From NCBI RefSeq assembly GCF_019279795.1, contig NC_056745.1:510278477-510342476 (forward strand): a DNA stretch of 64,000 bases, written 5' to 3'. Positions 1 through 11,926 of this stretch are shown here, in pieces. The notes beneath the pieces are model-generated. The model ran no database searches. It had not been told where the DNA came from and saw only the letters and a program-made list of their open reading frames with translations. Positions within the stretch are counted from its first letter, which is position 1. Every line of letters begins with the position of its first letter. The DNA comes from Protopterus annectens (lineage: Eukaryota; Chordata; Ceratodontiformes; Protopteridae). The translations under genes were made by a program, and so were the position numbers.

Positions 1-1416
1 GGGGGCCACAACAGACCCCAGGAACTACTGCCCCATTAGCCTGATGAGCCTCGTCTGCAAGGCCATAGAACGTATCATCATGGAACTCTTAGAGATTGGA
101 GATCTCCAAACTCTGGACCCCACTAAGTTTGGGTTTGTAAAAGGCAGGTAATGTCTCCTAAACCTGGTAGACTTCTTTTGAAGTAGCCACCAAAGCCATA
201 GATGAGGGTAGTGTGGTTCACGCAGCCTATCTAGATCTCGCCAAGGCATTCAACACCATCCCCCACTCAGAAATTATAGATAAACTCACTAAACTAGGTA
301 TGAATCCCTGTCTCAAGATGGGTTGCCAACTGGCTTACTGACAGAACCCACTGTGAAAGTAGCAGACTCCAAATCAGACGTCAGACCAGTGACAAGTGGA
401 GTACCTCAGGTTTCAGTCCTGGGTCCTCTCCTGTTAGCCTGTACTTCAGAGAAGTAGATACCAAACACAGAAGGTCTTTGGCTAAATTTGCAGATGACTT
501 CAAACTAGGAGCCATAATTGAAACTCCTAACGATGTGGACATCCTTCAAAAGGGCTTCACTGAGACAGATGCCTGGTGTCAAAGACATGGTCTCAAGCTC
601 AATGCCAAAAAGTGCATTGTCATCCCCTTTGGTAAAAACTCTGTACCAGTGAACTACCACATAGGCGGTAGTCTAACACCGAAAGTGTGATTAAGAGACC
701 TTGGGACACAGGTGGACAGTAGTCTTTCCTTTGATAATCACATCGCCACAGTGGTCAGGAAATCCTTCTACGTGGCACACCTCATCACAAAAGGTTTCTC
801 ATCCAGAAAGAGGTCATTGTTCCCCTTAACTCATCACTCATTAGACCCATTATGGAGTACAACGCCCCTTTTGTTATGTACCTCACAAGACATCTACAAC
901 AACTGGAAAGGCCGCAAAAATACCTCACAAAGAGGATTACTGGCCTCAAACAGATGCCTTACGCAGACGGTCTCAAAAAAACTCCAGCTTTACTGTCGCA
1001 TATCGCTTACTCAGAGGCAATCTCTGCCCAACGTACACAAAGCTATGTGAAACCCAGAGCTGTTGGACATGCTCCACTTAAAGAAATCCCAATCCCTCCG
1101 AGCTACACACTCTAGGGACCTAAACCTTGTCACCACAATAAACAGAACATGCTGGAGGGATAGATTCCTGCCCCAGAGACTTCCCATACTCTGCAACAGA
1201 CTATTTTCCATGTCAAACAGAGCTCCTCATTAGCACACCAAGAAAAATCTTGATGATTGGATGGGTAATAGGAAATTCACCCCGGAGATCCCTTCTGTGG
1301 TTCTGCTTGACAGGGGCACAGGGAAATAATTTTCTTTGGTGGTGAAAGCCAGGGTACCTTTTTGGCTAGGCTTGTATAAGCCCTAGGGCCAATAGCCTAG
1401 TACCTACCTTTGAACC

Positions 1417-1420
<4 letters not shown>
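1..1420 (+). mobile_element. CR1-type LINE, 3' part of ORF2 and 3' UTR (copy A1)
   Basis: The copy enters the window inside the reverse transcriptase and runs to the 3' end. Translation in shifting frames gives RT blocks in CR1 order: NYCPISLMSLVCKAIER near 25-75, a YLDLAKAFNTIPHS block near 228-270, a TSGV.Q.SVLGPLL block near 395-435, and the catalytic FADD box at 487-498. After it come LKLNAKKC (595-620) and the CR1 C-terminal region (IEYNAPF, about 845-1330). The 3' UTR ends with TAGCCTAGTACCTACC and GAACCTA at about 1418, the terminus shared by the other copies here. Several frameshifts and stops make it a dead copy, although the FADD box is intact. CR1 assignment is from RT motif spacing; the exact subfamily is not determined. 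Confidence 0.88.
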
Positions 1421-1503
<83 letters not shown>

Positions 1504-1525
1504 GCACATACAACACACACACACG
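1421..1525. repeat. compound (AC)n(AT)n microsatellite
   Basis: About 28 bases of AC repeat are followed by about 50 bases of AT repeat, then an interrupted CA stretch. It begins directly at the 3' terminus of the preceding CR1 copy, so it probably grew from the element's short terminal repeat. The short reading frame crossing it is a simple-repeat artefact. Confidence 0.95.
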
Positions 1526-1579
1526 AGTAGAATGTTCTCAGAGATCATATCAGACTATGAAGATGTTTCCTTTGAAATA

Positions 1580-2790
1580 AGACCTGGGACACTAGCCAGA
1601 TCTAGACATTTCCGGCATTAGTCCAAGGCAAAAGAACTACTTTTAAGTGACACCCAGGGAAAATTTTATGAAGTCTAATTAGCCTCATAATCTAAAGACA
1701 ATTGCAAGGGGTTCTTCAGCTATGTCAACAACCTCAACGGCAATAGACAACAATATGCTAAACTAATTGTAAATTGTTACCTACACTGAGCCAGAGGATA
1801 TAGCACATCTATTGGCCGATTAAAATCTACTCTAACTTTATATTGCTTTCTCCACTTGACACCTCTCAAGAAGTAACCCCAACTATAACTGCCACTAGGG
1901 AATAGGTTCTCAATTATATCTAAAAGGGAAAACCACTGCATTGATGGGTCCTAATGTTGCAAAATTCCTCCTAGATAAAAGTAAACATTACCCGAAGAGC
2001 CCACTAGAATGAGTATTTAACCATAGCTTCCAAACAGACTTTATGCTAATGGATGTTGGACTGCAGGTGTTATCCCTCTGCACAAGGGCAGGCCATCTAT
2101 CAACCATGGTAATTGCTGACCTGCAATTCTGACTAATCTAGTATGTAATGCCATAAAAAAAATTGTGATTACTAATGACATTGAAAACCATTAGACACTG
2201 GATCTAACGCAGTTTGATTTAGTCAACGGCAGGTCATGCCTGCTCAACCTAGTGGACTTTTAAGAAAAGTCATCAACGCAGTGGATGACATACAAATTAT
2301 ACATATTGCCTACCTTGACCTGCCAAGGTATTCTACATCATACCTCACTTGAGCATTGTAGACAAGCTCACAAGATTAGGTGTAAACTTCTACGTCGCCC
2401 ACTAGACAATCGTGTGGCTTACAGATAAGTCTCAACAAGCCTGCAAAAAGGTCAGTCACTAGCACAGTCAGCAAGTGTTTGATGTTGGGAGAGCTCCTTT
2501 TTGCCATCATCTTCTTTGAAGTGAAGTCTAATGTCATTGGCTTCTGGATTACCAGGTTCACAGATGATTTCAAACTAGACACATTCATAGAATTCCCCAA
2601 AGACATGGATTTTGTTTAAGAAGGCCTGATACAAACTACTAACTGGTGCCAGAGTCTTGGCCTGAAGTTTAGCGTCAAGAAATGTGTAATAGTAACCTTG
2701 GGTAAGCTGGTCATTCCAGGAGTGGACTTTTGTGAATTCAGTATTTAGCACTGTCATTTAGTACAGGAAGGGCCTGTCGCCATACAGGAG
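1580..2790 (+). mobile_element. old, highly diverged CR1-type LINE fragment
   Basis: This stretch follows the order of a CR1 ORF2 but with many indels. There is a FSYVNNLNGN-like block near 1715-1745, a region equivalent to the MGPD..PG segment near 1945, a PLHKG-like block near 2070, a SLLNLVDF-like block near 2240, AYLDL near 2310, and a TDDFKLD box near 2560-2580 in place of the usual FADD box. It ends near 2790 without a recognisable terminal repeat. Divergence is clearly higher than in the 1-1420 copy, so it is an older insertion or older subfamily. Start and end are estimates. Confidence 0.6.
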
Positions 2791-3880
2791 GCACTCAAAC
2801 TAGATAAGTAATGCATTCCGTGCAAGCAAGGCAGTGTTTGCCTAGTCAGTGCTATCCTCTTTCATCTGTTGTCTGATGCAAGGATATGAACCCGGATGTC
2901 TTTATAATAAACAACTTTACTTTCATTGTATTAAGTGACATGGGAGCTTTAGACACCAATAGTGGTATCTTGGAATTAAAATGGGAAGGGAATAAACATA
3001 TTTACATAAACACAATAATGGTAATATATGGGGTGGATTTATAAAGAGGAATGAAAAACAGAAGTGACTGGAATCGGAAACAAAATGGAGAAGTGGGCTG
3101 CATACTGAGTTACCGTGTGTGAAAAAAAACGGAAACAAATTATGTATTTGTTTAAGAAAGTTAATGCAGATAACTTTGATAAGTCCTCCAGCTGCAAAAG
3201 ACAAATTATAGGGAGCAAATAGACAACTGTGCAATAAGCGGTAAATGCCCAAGACCACACATCTCAAATGTCCCTGATTATGCAGAATACTCATGATTTC
3301 ATGATTTTGCTTACTTGCATTGCTTTTTACAAAATGCAAGTTGATGCAATAAGTCTTATTTTTAATACATCAGTGTTATAATATATATGTTTTTCCCTGC
3401 AGAAGTGGTGGTCCTTTTCACCACTCTGTAGTAGATTAGTAGCATAACATTTGTAGTTATTAGGAAAATACTGCACCACACTGACCTGGAATTAACTTAG
3501 CTTGGTTTTCCTGTTTTCCTTTTTAGCAGCTGGCTTAGTCCAGTTTTTCTGACTCGCAACCTTGCATTACTTTTTGTCTACCCCTCCCCCACATTGAACC
3601 TGCACACCTCCACTCCCACTCCTGCTTAATTACAGAGGTATCAAAAAACCTGATGTAGAAAGGCACCATCTTTTGACTTGGCTTTTCTGCCTTGCTTCAT
3701 AGGAATCCCCAGTAGTGTGCTCGCCTGTAATTACACTATATTCTACTAAACTGCTACTGCCCTGTTTACAGGTCCTATCCCCTGTCAACCCTCTGCATCC
3801 TTTGTTTCACACACAGTGCCTTATGCCAGTGCTTCCTTACCTCTGAGCTAGTTCTCAACTTCACTGATAACTAACTTCTG
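2791..3880. other. no recognised feature
   Basis: AT-rich non-coding sequence with poly-A/T runs. The longest reading frame (138 codons, minus, 2923-3339) has no domain I recognise and a low-complexity hydrophobic composition. I see no element boundary, TSD or RNA gene. Confidence 0.5.
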
Positions 3881-3889
3881 GCTTTCTTC

Positions 3890-6800
3890 CTTTTCCTAGG
3901 CTCTACCCACTCCATTTGCCTTGTGGGCTCACTCCGCTCCCCTACCCTGCCCCCAATTCCCACCTGCCCCCACTACTCCTACTTTTATTTCATCTACTCC
4001 CCACCCACTCAACACAGCCATCCAGTCAAAACCTTCCCATCTTTGCCCCTCCTCCTTTCACCCACAGTAATTTAAATACATCACTAAAGACATCACCCTT
4101 TCTTTACCCCATCTCACCCCGCAGCTCTTCTCTCCAACTACAAATCCTCCCATTATTAAACTACCTTTTTTCCAACCATGCTTTCCTTACCATCCCTAAC
4201 ACTCCAAACCCCATCTCTGTCCTACTACTCCTAAAAATTTTATACCATGCCAGCTCCTATAACTCCAATCAGTTTCCACTCTACTCCTTTCCATACTTCC
4301 ACACACAACCATCTCCTCCCTCACACACATCATTTTTTGTTGTCTCCTCCTCTCTTTCTGCTCAACCCTCTGCTCCTTTTTAATCCTAAAATTATTTACA
4401 CTACTGCAAAGACACTTGCTCTTAAATACTAGACCATCCAGAATACTCTAAATCTAAACCAAAACGCACTAACTTCCTTCAGTAACCTCTTCTAAGCTGG
4501 CGACTTTCACCCCAACCCCAGACCTAACCCACCCACAAATAATTATCACCCCCCTTCCTGTAACCTTTCATCCCCTACAATACTCTTAAATTTTTCACAC
4601 TCCATGTCCAGAGTCTCAACAACAAAGCACATTAGTCTCAAGCATGGCTAAGTCATAACCAACCTGACATTGTAGCCATCTCTGAAACTTGGCTCAAACC
4701 CCACATCTCTGACTCTGAAATCCTACCCTCTTGGTTTCACACTCAGATGTGACCGCCCAAAGAAAAAAGGCGGAGGTGTTGCATTAATCTATTCCAATCT
4801 ACTTACCTTAATTCCCCTACCGAACCCCATTCCTAAATTCGCCAATGCTAAACTGTCGGTCTATTAAAATTGAACAATCACAAAAGCCTTTATATCCCAC
4901 CGGGAAATAACGTCTCAACCCTTGAAGGCATACTCCAATGGGCCTCGGCTGAAATTAACCTTGAAACTTGCATACTAGGTGATGACACAAATTTGGAATA
5001 AAATCACCAGTCCCATGCCCTCCCTGTCCATTAACCTCTTTAACTTTACTCAAGTAATCCACTCAGTCACCAGACCCAATAAAACAAATCCCCCAGGATC
5101 CACTCTTGATTGGATCTTTGTTTCCCATCCAAATACAATTACTAACTCATGGTACCATCCCTGACTCTTAGTGACCATCTCACAGCTTTCATTTACCATG
5201 CAACCATCTCCCATCCACACCAACATCAATATATTCAAACACGCAACCTTAGTAAATTTGACACCAAAACCTTCTCTATCTCAAACAAATGATTTGGAAC
5301 ATTCTAAAAACCCTTCCACATGATAAAGCCATAGACCACTTTAATTATTCTTTCATAGATGCTCTAAATTCCCTAACTCCACCAAGGAAAAAAAGAATAA
5401 AAATTAAACCCTGCTAAAAACTATAACTGCCCCTTGGCTAACCAAAGAAACAAAGCAAATTATGCATCAGAGACAAATCCTGGAAGCCTTGCCAAAAGAA
5501 TAAACATCCTGAAACCCTTCTCAAATATACACAGCTCCGTAACTTTGCAAAAAAACAAATCTTCAAAGATAAAACATCCTACTACACTAGGCTCCAGTCA
5601 AACCATCCCCAAAACCCTAGGCTTTTTTGGAGCTCCATAAACTCACTCCTCAACCCAAGCTCCAAAAATAACCCATGTCCAGACCCAAGTAAATCTGACC
5701 TCAAATTAGCCTCACTATTCAACTTTTTTTTTTCTTCTTTATAGAGACAATATCTGACCTATTTCTCCTACATTCCACCTCTTCTATAAGTCTCCAAATT
5801 TCCCCCTATGTTTGAGCTTAAACCTGTCTCCACAAACTACATAAGACTTCTATCCAAAATTAAACCCTGCTCCAGTGCACCTGACAACATCCCCTCTTTT
5901 TTTCAAGTCTGCTGCCGATGGTATAGCTTTCCCAATTAGTATCCTAATTAATAGATCTATAAATGAATCTATAAAGGAATCCTATGTCCATAAATTCTGG
6001 TGTTCCACCTTTATTCTTTCTCTCCATAAGGGAGGCAAAAACACTAACATTTCAAACTTCTGCCCTATAGCTGTTCTCTCTCCAAAATCCTAGAAAAATG
6101 CATCCACCTCCAACTTATGCCTTTTCTGACTAAAAACAAACTTCTTACCCCTACCCAACATGGCTTCCGGCCAGGGCATGGCACCATAACAGCTCTACTC
6201 TCATTCTTATAAACTGTCAGTCAAGCCCGAGATTCTGGGAACTTGGTATCTTGAGCTCTAAAGCATTCAATACTATTTCCCATAAGCACCTTCTAAGTCA
6301 TCTTTTTGTTGTGTCTTTCGGCTTTACCCAGTCAGGGGTCGCCACAGCGGAACTCCGGTCTGCTAATGATTGGTAGTTGATTTTTACGTGCCGAGTTACC
6401 AGCCCTGATGCACAACCTTCAACAAAGGTATGCCCATTCATGCATGTCTCCACGCAGAAGACAGTCTAGCTAGGAATCGAACCGGACAGCGTCTTACTGT
6501 GAAGTGACAACGCTACTGCAGCACCACCACCGCGGGTATGCCCTTTTAAGTCCTCTATAAAACCTAAATCTCTTCCAAAATGCACTTTCCTGGTTCTCAA
6601 GCTATCTGTCAGATATCAGGCTGAAATGGAAAAAAAAAAAGGCACATCACCTTTCTTACCGGAGTACCACAGGGGGTCCATCCTTGGACCAATGCTAATC
6701 AATAACTTTCACTCTGCTATTCCTAATGTCAAAAGTCCCCCAATACGCAGATGACTCTACACTTGTCTGCTCTGCCTCTAACCTCTCTGAACTCCTATCT

Positions 6801-7935
6801 AAAATTCAGACTGCCTTCTCAACTACTGAGATCTGGATGTGCCAAAATCACCTTTCTCTCAATGCTAACAAATCTAAAATACTACTATTCACTCCCTCAA
6901 AATCTTTGTGTTTTAAGTCCTTGGCCAAAACAGTTCTTCGATCGAAGTTGTTCCCTTTGCCAAACTACTTTGTGAAACTATAGATTAATGCTTCAAGTTT
7001 GACATCCATGTTGAGCAAACTATAAAGAAAACCCATCAAAAACTAGGTATGCTATACAGGAACAACCACTTCCTCTCTACTTCTACCAGGCATACTCTGG
7101 CCTCCTCTTACCTCCTTCCCTCCTTTCTGTATGGTGCCCCACTACTAACTATAACCTATCCTCTTCCATCACTTCCATACTTGAAAGCTGTTATAACATT
7201 TCTAAATTTGCCACCAAAGCCAAACATTCCATGCATCACTGTTACCCTCCAATCCCTTAACTGGTTAGAATTCACAAATTACATGGACTTCCTCCAGCTC
7301 ACTACAGCACATAGACTAATATTTAATCCAACCAAATGCCCCACTCTAACCAACATCCTTCCACCATAGACCCCAAACAGAACTCTCAGATCTGAACACC
7401 AAAACTTTATTACGATACACAAAGCTAACATCCTGCTGGACAACTTCTCTCCTTCTCCTTGGGTAAGAAATGGAACTCGCTCCCTTCCACACTAAGGACA
7501 ATGTCAAATACAAAGAACTTCAAAACACAGCTTTATATCTACCTCTCCTCCAAATGGAAATGTAACTGCATTCTCCCTACCTAGAACTTTAACAAAAGCC
7601 CCTGGGAGGGTATCCTCCTGAGTTCCTAAGCACCTTTTTGTTATAACTTTCTATAGTTCACATATGATCTCTCACACACTGTGTAAGTATTGTAAATGGC
7701 TTTTGACTTTGACTTTAACTGTGTGAATTTGTTAAAATGTATCTGCACAATATTTTTCCATTATGGGCAATATTGCTCACACTGTATTTGATATATGTAT
7801 TTGTAGTTGTACCCTATTTTTATTGGACTGCTATCTTTACTGTAATCTGCTTCATGGAGCTTTTCTCCCCGGGCCTCCACTGAAAACGGGCTGTCTGGGC
7901 CCAGTGGCCTTCCCTGGTAATCTAACTGGAAATAA
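3890..7935 (+). mobile_element. family-B non-LTR retrotransposon (LINE), nearly complete but decayed
   Basis: A C- and P-rich segment (3916-4383, open for 155 codons) is followed by an endonuclease region: DIVAISETWLKP near 4670-4700, a GD..N-type block near 4978, LDWIFVSHP near 5106-5132, and SDHLTAF near 5168. The reverse transcriptase follows: LHKGGKNTNISNF near 6026, HGFRPGHGT near 6160, a QGSILGP-like block near 6670, and YADD near 6742. The C-terminal region includes SLNWLEF near 7252. The 3' end holds a signature, CCCCGGGCCTCCACTGAAAA (7868-7887), and a short AAATAAATAA tail at about 7930. This signature recurs at 16.7, 22.8 and 34.7 kb. The body is broken by many stops and by a SINE at 6303-6540. 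It belongs to the jockey/L2/Rex1/I group of LINEs; I cannot place the clade by eye. Confidence 0.78.
6303..6540 (-). mobile_element. tRNA-derived SINE, family A, inserted in the family-B LINE
   Basis: On the minus strand it begins with a tRNA-like head (GCGGTGGTG, A-box-like, then CGGTTCGATTCC as the B box), passes through a middle section and ends with the tail GGGGTCGCCACAGCGG read in reverse, plus a short CAACAA-like tract. Imperfect direct repeats flank it: ACCTTCTAAGTCATC at 6288-6302 and CCCTTTTAAGTCCTC at 6541-6555, 12 of 15 matching. These are best read as a decayed TSD. The host LINE sequence resumes immediately afterwards. Confidence 0.85.
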
Positions 7936-8844
7936 ATAAATAATAAAAACCTCTTATTTCTTACTGCTTTTGTGACGCAATTATTTAAGAATTTTGCTTT
8001 CTCAGGAATCCCTGAAAATGTAGTTGGAAGGTTTATCCAACAATGCGCTACTAATTTGTAGGTACAAGGATTAAATTTTGGGGACAGTAAGAAGCTATGG
8101 TGCAGCAAACATATGTCTTGCTGTAAGTGGGTGAATAGTACAAAGCAACAGTGCATGAACTTTGTCTCCTGTTGAGCCATCAATCACAGCAGCAAACAGC
8201 TCAAATTACCTTTGCCACTTTGACAGATACAAAGGGGAGGTGTTTAAGGGAAGGGGAGTTGAGTTTAAGAACTATAACTTGAGTATAACAAGATAAAAAA
8301 AAACTGGCCACTTTTTAGAAAGAAAAAGCAGTAACAGGATATGACAATACTGTTCTGTGTGATTTATCTCTGTCTTTTAAGTAGTCCTTGAAAAGCAAGA
8401 AATGGTAACAAAGCAGGGTATATGTGAAAATGTATGTAAAATCATTGGACTGACAGGAGCTTAGGGGCTATGATGTAATATTTTGAAGACAAACGCTGCA
8501 TTGTGAGACACTTAGAGGTAGACTAAAAAATCAAGACGCTGGATCCCATGTGGGCAGACTCTGAAATTAAATTTAAAAATACAAAAAAAAATATGTAGAG
8601 TCCAAAAGTGGTGTTAAAATGTAGGAAACATTAAAACGTAATGGAATAAACCTTTTTTTTTTCAGTATGCTGGTGCAGTTCTCCTTTAACCACTTCAGAC
8701 TGCTTACTGCTATCCATAACTGAGCAGCATCTTTTGGTGGATTTACAAAAAAAATCCATCTGCTCAAGCAAATCAATATCATGTACTTTTCAAGTAAGCC
8801 AATGCAGAAGTATTGGTCAGCTCTTACAAAAGGATTATCCCTGG
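7936..8844. other. no recognised feature
   Basis: AT-rich unique-looking sequence downstream of the family-B tail. Apparent reading frames (for example minus 7761-8183, 8573-8911) overlap the LINE tail or lack any recognisable motif. Confidence 0.45.
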
Positions 8845-9096
8845 GATTCATTAATGCCTGCACACTAAGTGTACACCGTTCTGAATGAACAGACATGAGC
8901 TTAACTCGCACCTTCCTTCTAGTTTTAATTTTCCTACTGATTTTCTTGTAGCCTTAAATATTGAGGGCGATTCATAAAGGTTACCACAATGTGTGGACTA
9001 CATGTACACATAGTGTAATCATTTTATGTGACTATAAAGCACAAAAAATATTCTTGAATACAGATTTTGTACACTTAGTGTATATGTTAATGAATC
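8845..9096. mobile_element. candidate MITE with terminal inverted repeats
   Basis: The left end GATTCATTAATGCCTGCACA, continuing CTAAGTGTACA, is matched in reverse complement by the right end (9068-9096), whose reverse complement starts GATTCATTAACATATACACT and continues AAGTGTACA. The outer 10 bp and inner 13 bp are identical around a diverged, length-different spacer. The enclosed 190 bp is AT-rich and non-coding and contains a third related motif near 8968. No clear TSD is visible. The superfamily cannot be assigned; this could also be an inverted duplication. Confidence 0.5.
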
Positions 9097-9343
9097 TAAC
9101 CTATTTTTTCAACAAATGTTATATCCTGCTATAAGAGAAGTAATTCATTGTAAAGAGGTGGATCATGGTGGAATATATTCATATCTGACTTGCTGAATGG
9201 GACACTTGGGATTTTCTGTTGTGACCAAGCCTTGACACTACATTTCAGCACATTCATTACATTGCCAAATTAATTGTGTAATAGATGGTTCTGAATGATA
9301 TTCCATCTTCCATTTAAAGTATCTACTGTATCCAAATTAAACT

Positions 9344-9440
9344 TCTTTCAGCTGCTCCCGTTAGGGTTCACCACAGTGGATCATCTGTTTCCATTTTTTC
9401 CTGTCCTCTGCATCTTGCTCTGTCACACCAACCACCTGCA
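9344..9440 (-). mobile_element. 5'-truncated RTE-type LINE 3' end with perfect TSD
   Basis: A 97-bp insertion flanked by a perfect 17-bp direct repeat TGTATCCAAATTAAACT at 9327-9343 and 9441-9457. Read on the plus strand it contains GCTGCTCCCGTTAGGG, CACCACAGTGGATCATCTG and TCCTCTGCATCTTGCTCTGT. I recognise these as the 3' end of RTE-type LINEs in fish genomes (from memory, not searched). The element is antisense, with its 3' end at 9344. The long perfect TSD identifies it as a target-primed insertion truncated at its 5' end. Confidence 0.82.
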
Positions 9441-9544
9441 TGTATCCAAATTAAACTATACATGCAATATACTTATGATAAATATAGATGCGTCAGACTG
9501 AAAGAGGCACCAGGCTTATTTATTAATGTTACATGAGTTTATAC

Positions 9545-9821
9545 TTCCGCGGTGGTGTAGCAGTAGCATTGTTGCTTCACCGCAAGAGATTCTCCCATTC
9601 GATTCTCTGCTTGGGTTGGGAGTGCCTTCTGTGTGGAGTCTGCATGTCCTCCCCGCGGTCGAATGGGCATTCAAAAGACATGTGTTGAATGGGCGTGCCT
9701 TCGTTGAAGGTTGGGCATCGGGCTGGCAACTTGACACCATAAAAATCAACTGCCAGTCATTAGCGGACCGGAGTTCTGCTGTGGCGACCCCTAACCGGGA
9801 AAAGCCGAAAGACAAACAACA
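9545..9821 (+). mobile_element. full-length tRNA-derived SINE, family A
   Basis: This is the best copy of the family. The head CCGCGGTGGTGTAGCAGTAG (9547 on) contains an A-box-like TGGTGTAGCAG, with a B-box-like TTCGATTCTC about 40 bp later. A central GTGTGGAGTCTGCATGTCCT resembles the conserved core of HE1-type fish SINEs. The 3' tail GCTGTGGCGACCCCTAACCG ends AAAGCCGAAAGACAAACAACAA-like. It is flanked by a perfect 14-bp TSD ACATGAGTTTATAC at 9531-9544 and 9822-9835. The 126-codon frame crossing it is not a gene. Confidence 0.92.
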
Positions 9822-9993
9822 ACATGAGTTTATACAAAAGGGCCTACCCTTGATTAGTGGACATGTACTCGTACACAAGCCTGCACATGTATTGCACTAT
9901 CAATAAACACTACACTTCCTCCTTCTTCCTTTCTTAGTCATGGAGGAGGGAATAAGAATACTTTGGTTAAGCAGCTATGTTTTATTCATACCT

Positions 9994-9994
<1 letters not shown>

Positions 9995-10080
<86 letters not shown>
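9995..10080. repeat. (AC)n microsatellite
   Basis: An uninterrupted AC dinucleotide tract of about 86 bases (roughly 43 repeats). Confidence 0.98.
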
Positions 10081-10082
<2 letters not shown>

Positions 10083-10151
10083 GCTGGCAGTCCTATATTT
10101 TTAAATTTATTATAGTTTCATTGTAATACGAGTATGTGCTTGTAATTTTGT

Positions 10152-10230
10152 CAGTGGAATGGATATAGAAACCTAAACTAGGTCTATATATCATTGTGCC
10201 TCTGGGTACAAAATCTTAAAATACTGGAAA
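10152..10230 (+). repeat. left arm of a dispersed inverted repeat pair
   Basis: From GTCAGTGGAATGGATATAGA to AAAATACTGG, about 79 bp matches the reverse complement of 11927-12005 with only a few substitutions. The similarity stops on both sides, so these are two opposite copies of a short repeat or the arms of one degraded foldback element about 1.85 kb long. No transposase is visible between them. Confidence 0.75.
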
Positions 10231-11926
10231 CATGCATAATAATGTTCCATAGCAAAGACTGTGTCTAGTTCTTCTGTGTGCACATAAAACTATAAATTGT
10301 GATTTCTTTGTGTACATTTAAAATAACAGTGATTAGTAAGGCTTCATATTTTTATTCATGTCAATTGATCCTTAAAGGTATTACCCAAAACTACCATTGT
10401 CATGTTTTTGCAGTTCAAACACTTCATTCTTTTCCATTATGTTTCACTGGCAGGTGTTTCATTAGCCACTCAACACAGTACCTTTAAAGCCCAGTCAGTC
10501 TTTGCACAGTGGTTTATAAAGGTCTGCTGGAGAATGTTTTGACATGGAGTCCTCCTTTATTGCAGGTTCCTCCGTGATCCTATACTAGAGTTATCTAGCA
10601 CTGTGAAACTCCAGGGTTGCTTGTCTCCTTTGGTATTATGCAAGAACTCAATACCCATCTGGAAGTGTGGTCATTTGTTTCCAATGGACAGATTTGGAAA
10701 TCTTTCACCCTTGGGCCATAGCTCTAGACAGTCATCTTTGCCTGTGTATACATGTAGTCATCTTTTCTTCCACAGACAAGTCCAGTCATTTGCACATCCT
10801 TGTTACACCTTCCATTATCCAGTTTCTGTAGGCACAGACTGGACCCAAGAGCTTATCTTATCATGGTTGTTTTTCCTTGCTAACCCCCATACTGACCACA
10901 TAACTATGCCATCCTGGCCACTCTGTTAACCCATTTGTTCCCCAGATGTGATAGTTCTATGGTCTATTGATTCCTCTGGGAAATCAGCCAAATGACTGAG
11001 TGTGAGCCATCATCTACACAATAGGGTTTTGTACCCCCCCCATCTAAAGTCTTTATACAGTGGCTTGTAAGCTGTACCATGACATCCCACAGTTAGTGTA
11101 CACTTCTTTTCCCACATGTCAACTGCTCTGATAAGTGGCACACAACTGCAGTGCAAGCTTGTTAGGCTTATTGCTGTTGTGAATGCACCCGCACTCATGG
11201 ACGTATTACCAGTTTTGTCAGCAAAGCTGATACCTTCCCCCATAGGAAGGGAGAACTGCTTCATCCAATCTTTCCCATCACCCCCTATCCAGTCTCTCCA
11301 ATTCCCGTGCTGCTGGGTAAATGCACACATCATCTGTAGCTGACTCAGAGCTTTATTCCAGCATTAGGCCAGGGTTTAAGTTTGTGAATTTTTGGCACTT
11401 GTGTTTGATTTCTAATGCATTGCAGCAGTGAGAATATTGGGTAAAACCATCTGCTTAAGTTTCAATAGCTTGCGATATTTCTAGACTCTCGCGTTGCTGG
11501 TTGTGTGCTTAACTGTGCACCCTTTATTTTTATTAGTAGTCCAGTATCAGCCTAGTTGAGGTTGTGTGTGGTTTCTGAAGTACCTTTGCACTTGACAGGT
11601 AAAAGTTTTATAAGACAGCATCAAACTTGACCATCTTTTGTTGTCCTGATAAGTGATTCTTAATCTTTTGTGGAATTTTCTGCAAATCCATGTGAGCCAT
11701 CAAGAGATTTGTTAATAGCTTTTATAGTCTTGTTTATCTTGAGTTGCTAAGATTATTTTAGATGTGCATACATTTCAAATATTTCAAATGTGAAGTTATG
11801 TTGTACAGCTGGTGTATTTTTCTGTTTTGTTGTACATATCCCTTTTCCCATTTACAGAATTAGCATTATGAATTCTTCTGTTACTTTCACTGAAGAACGA
11901 TGTAGTTACTAGTTGTAAACTATTAC
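10231..11926. other. no recognised feature between the inverted arms
   Basis: Non-coding sequence enclosed by the inverted pair. A 108-codon frame at 10603-10929 and two antiparallel frames near 11010-11343 show no domain I recognise and no splice or initiation context that would support a gene. Confidence 0.4.

Noticed and set aside
1366-1548. Open frames across AC/AT tracts here and at 19370-19582 and 61416-61610
   Set aside because: They encode alternating dipeptides from microsatellites, not proteins.
3916-4383. 155-codon Pro/Ser/Leu-rich open frame
   Set aside because: Low-complexity, C-rich sequence upstream of the family-B endonuclease. It could be part of that LINE's 5' region, but gives no support for an independent gene.
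9526-9906. 126-codon frame, plus strand, with an antisense 120-codon frame
   Set aside because: It spans the SINE-A at 9545-9821 and its TSDs; the translation has no protein-like conservation.
10603-10929. 108-codon plus-strand frame as a host exon
   Set aside because: No recognisable domain and no neighbouring exon-like frames; composition is like the flanking non-coding DNA.
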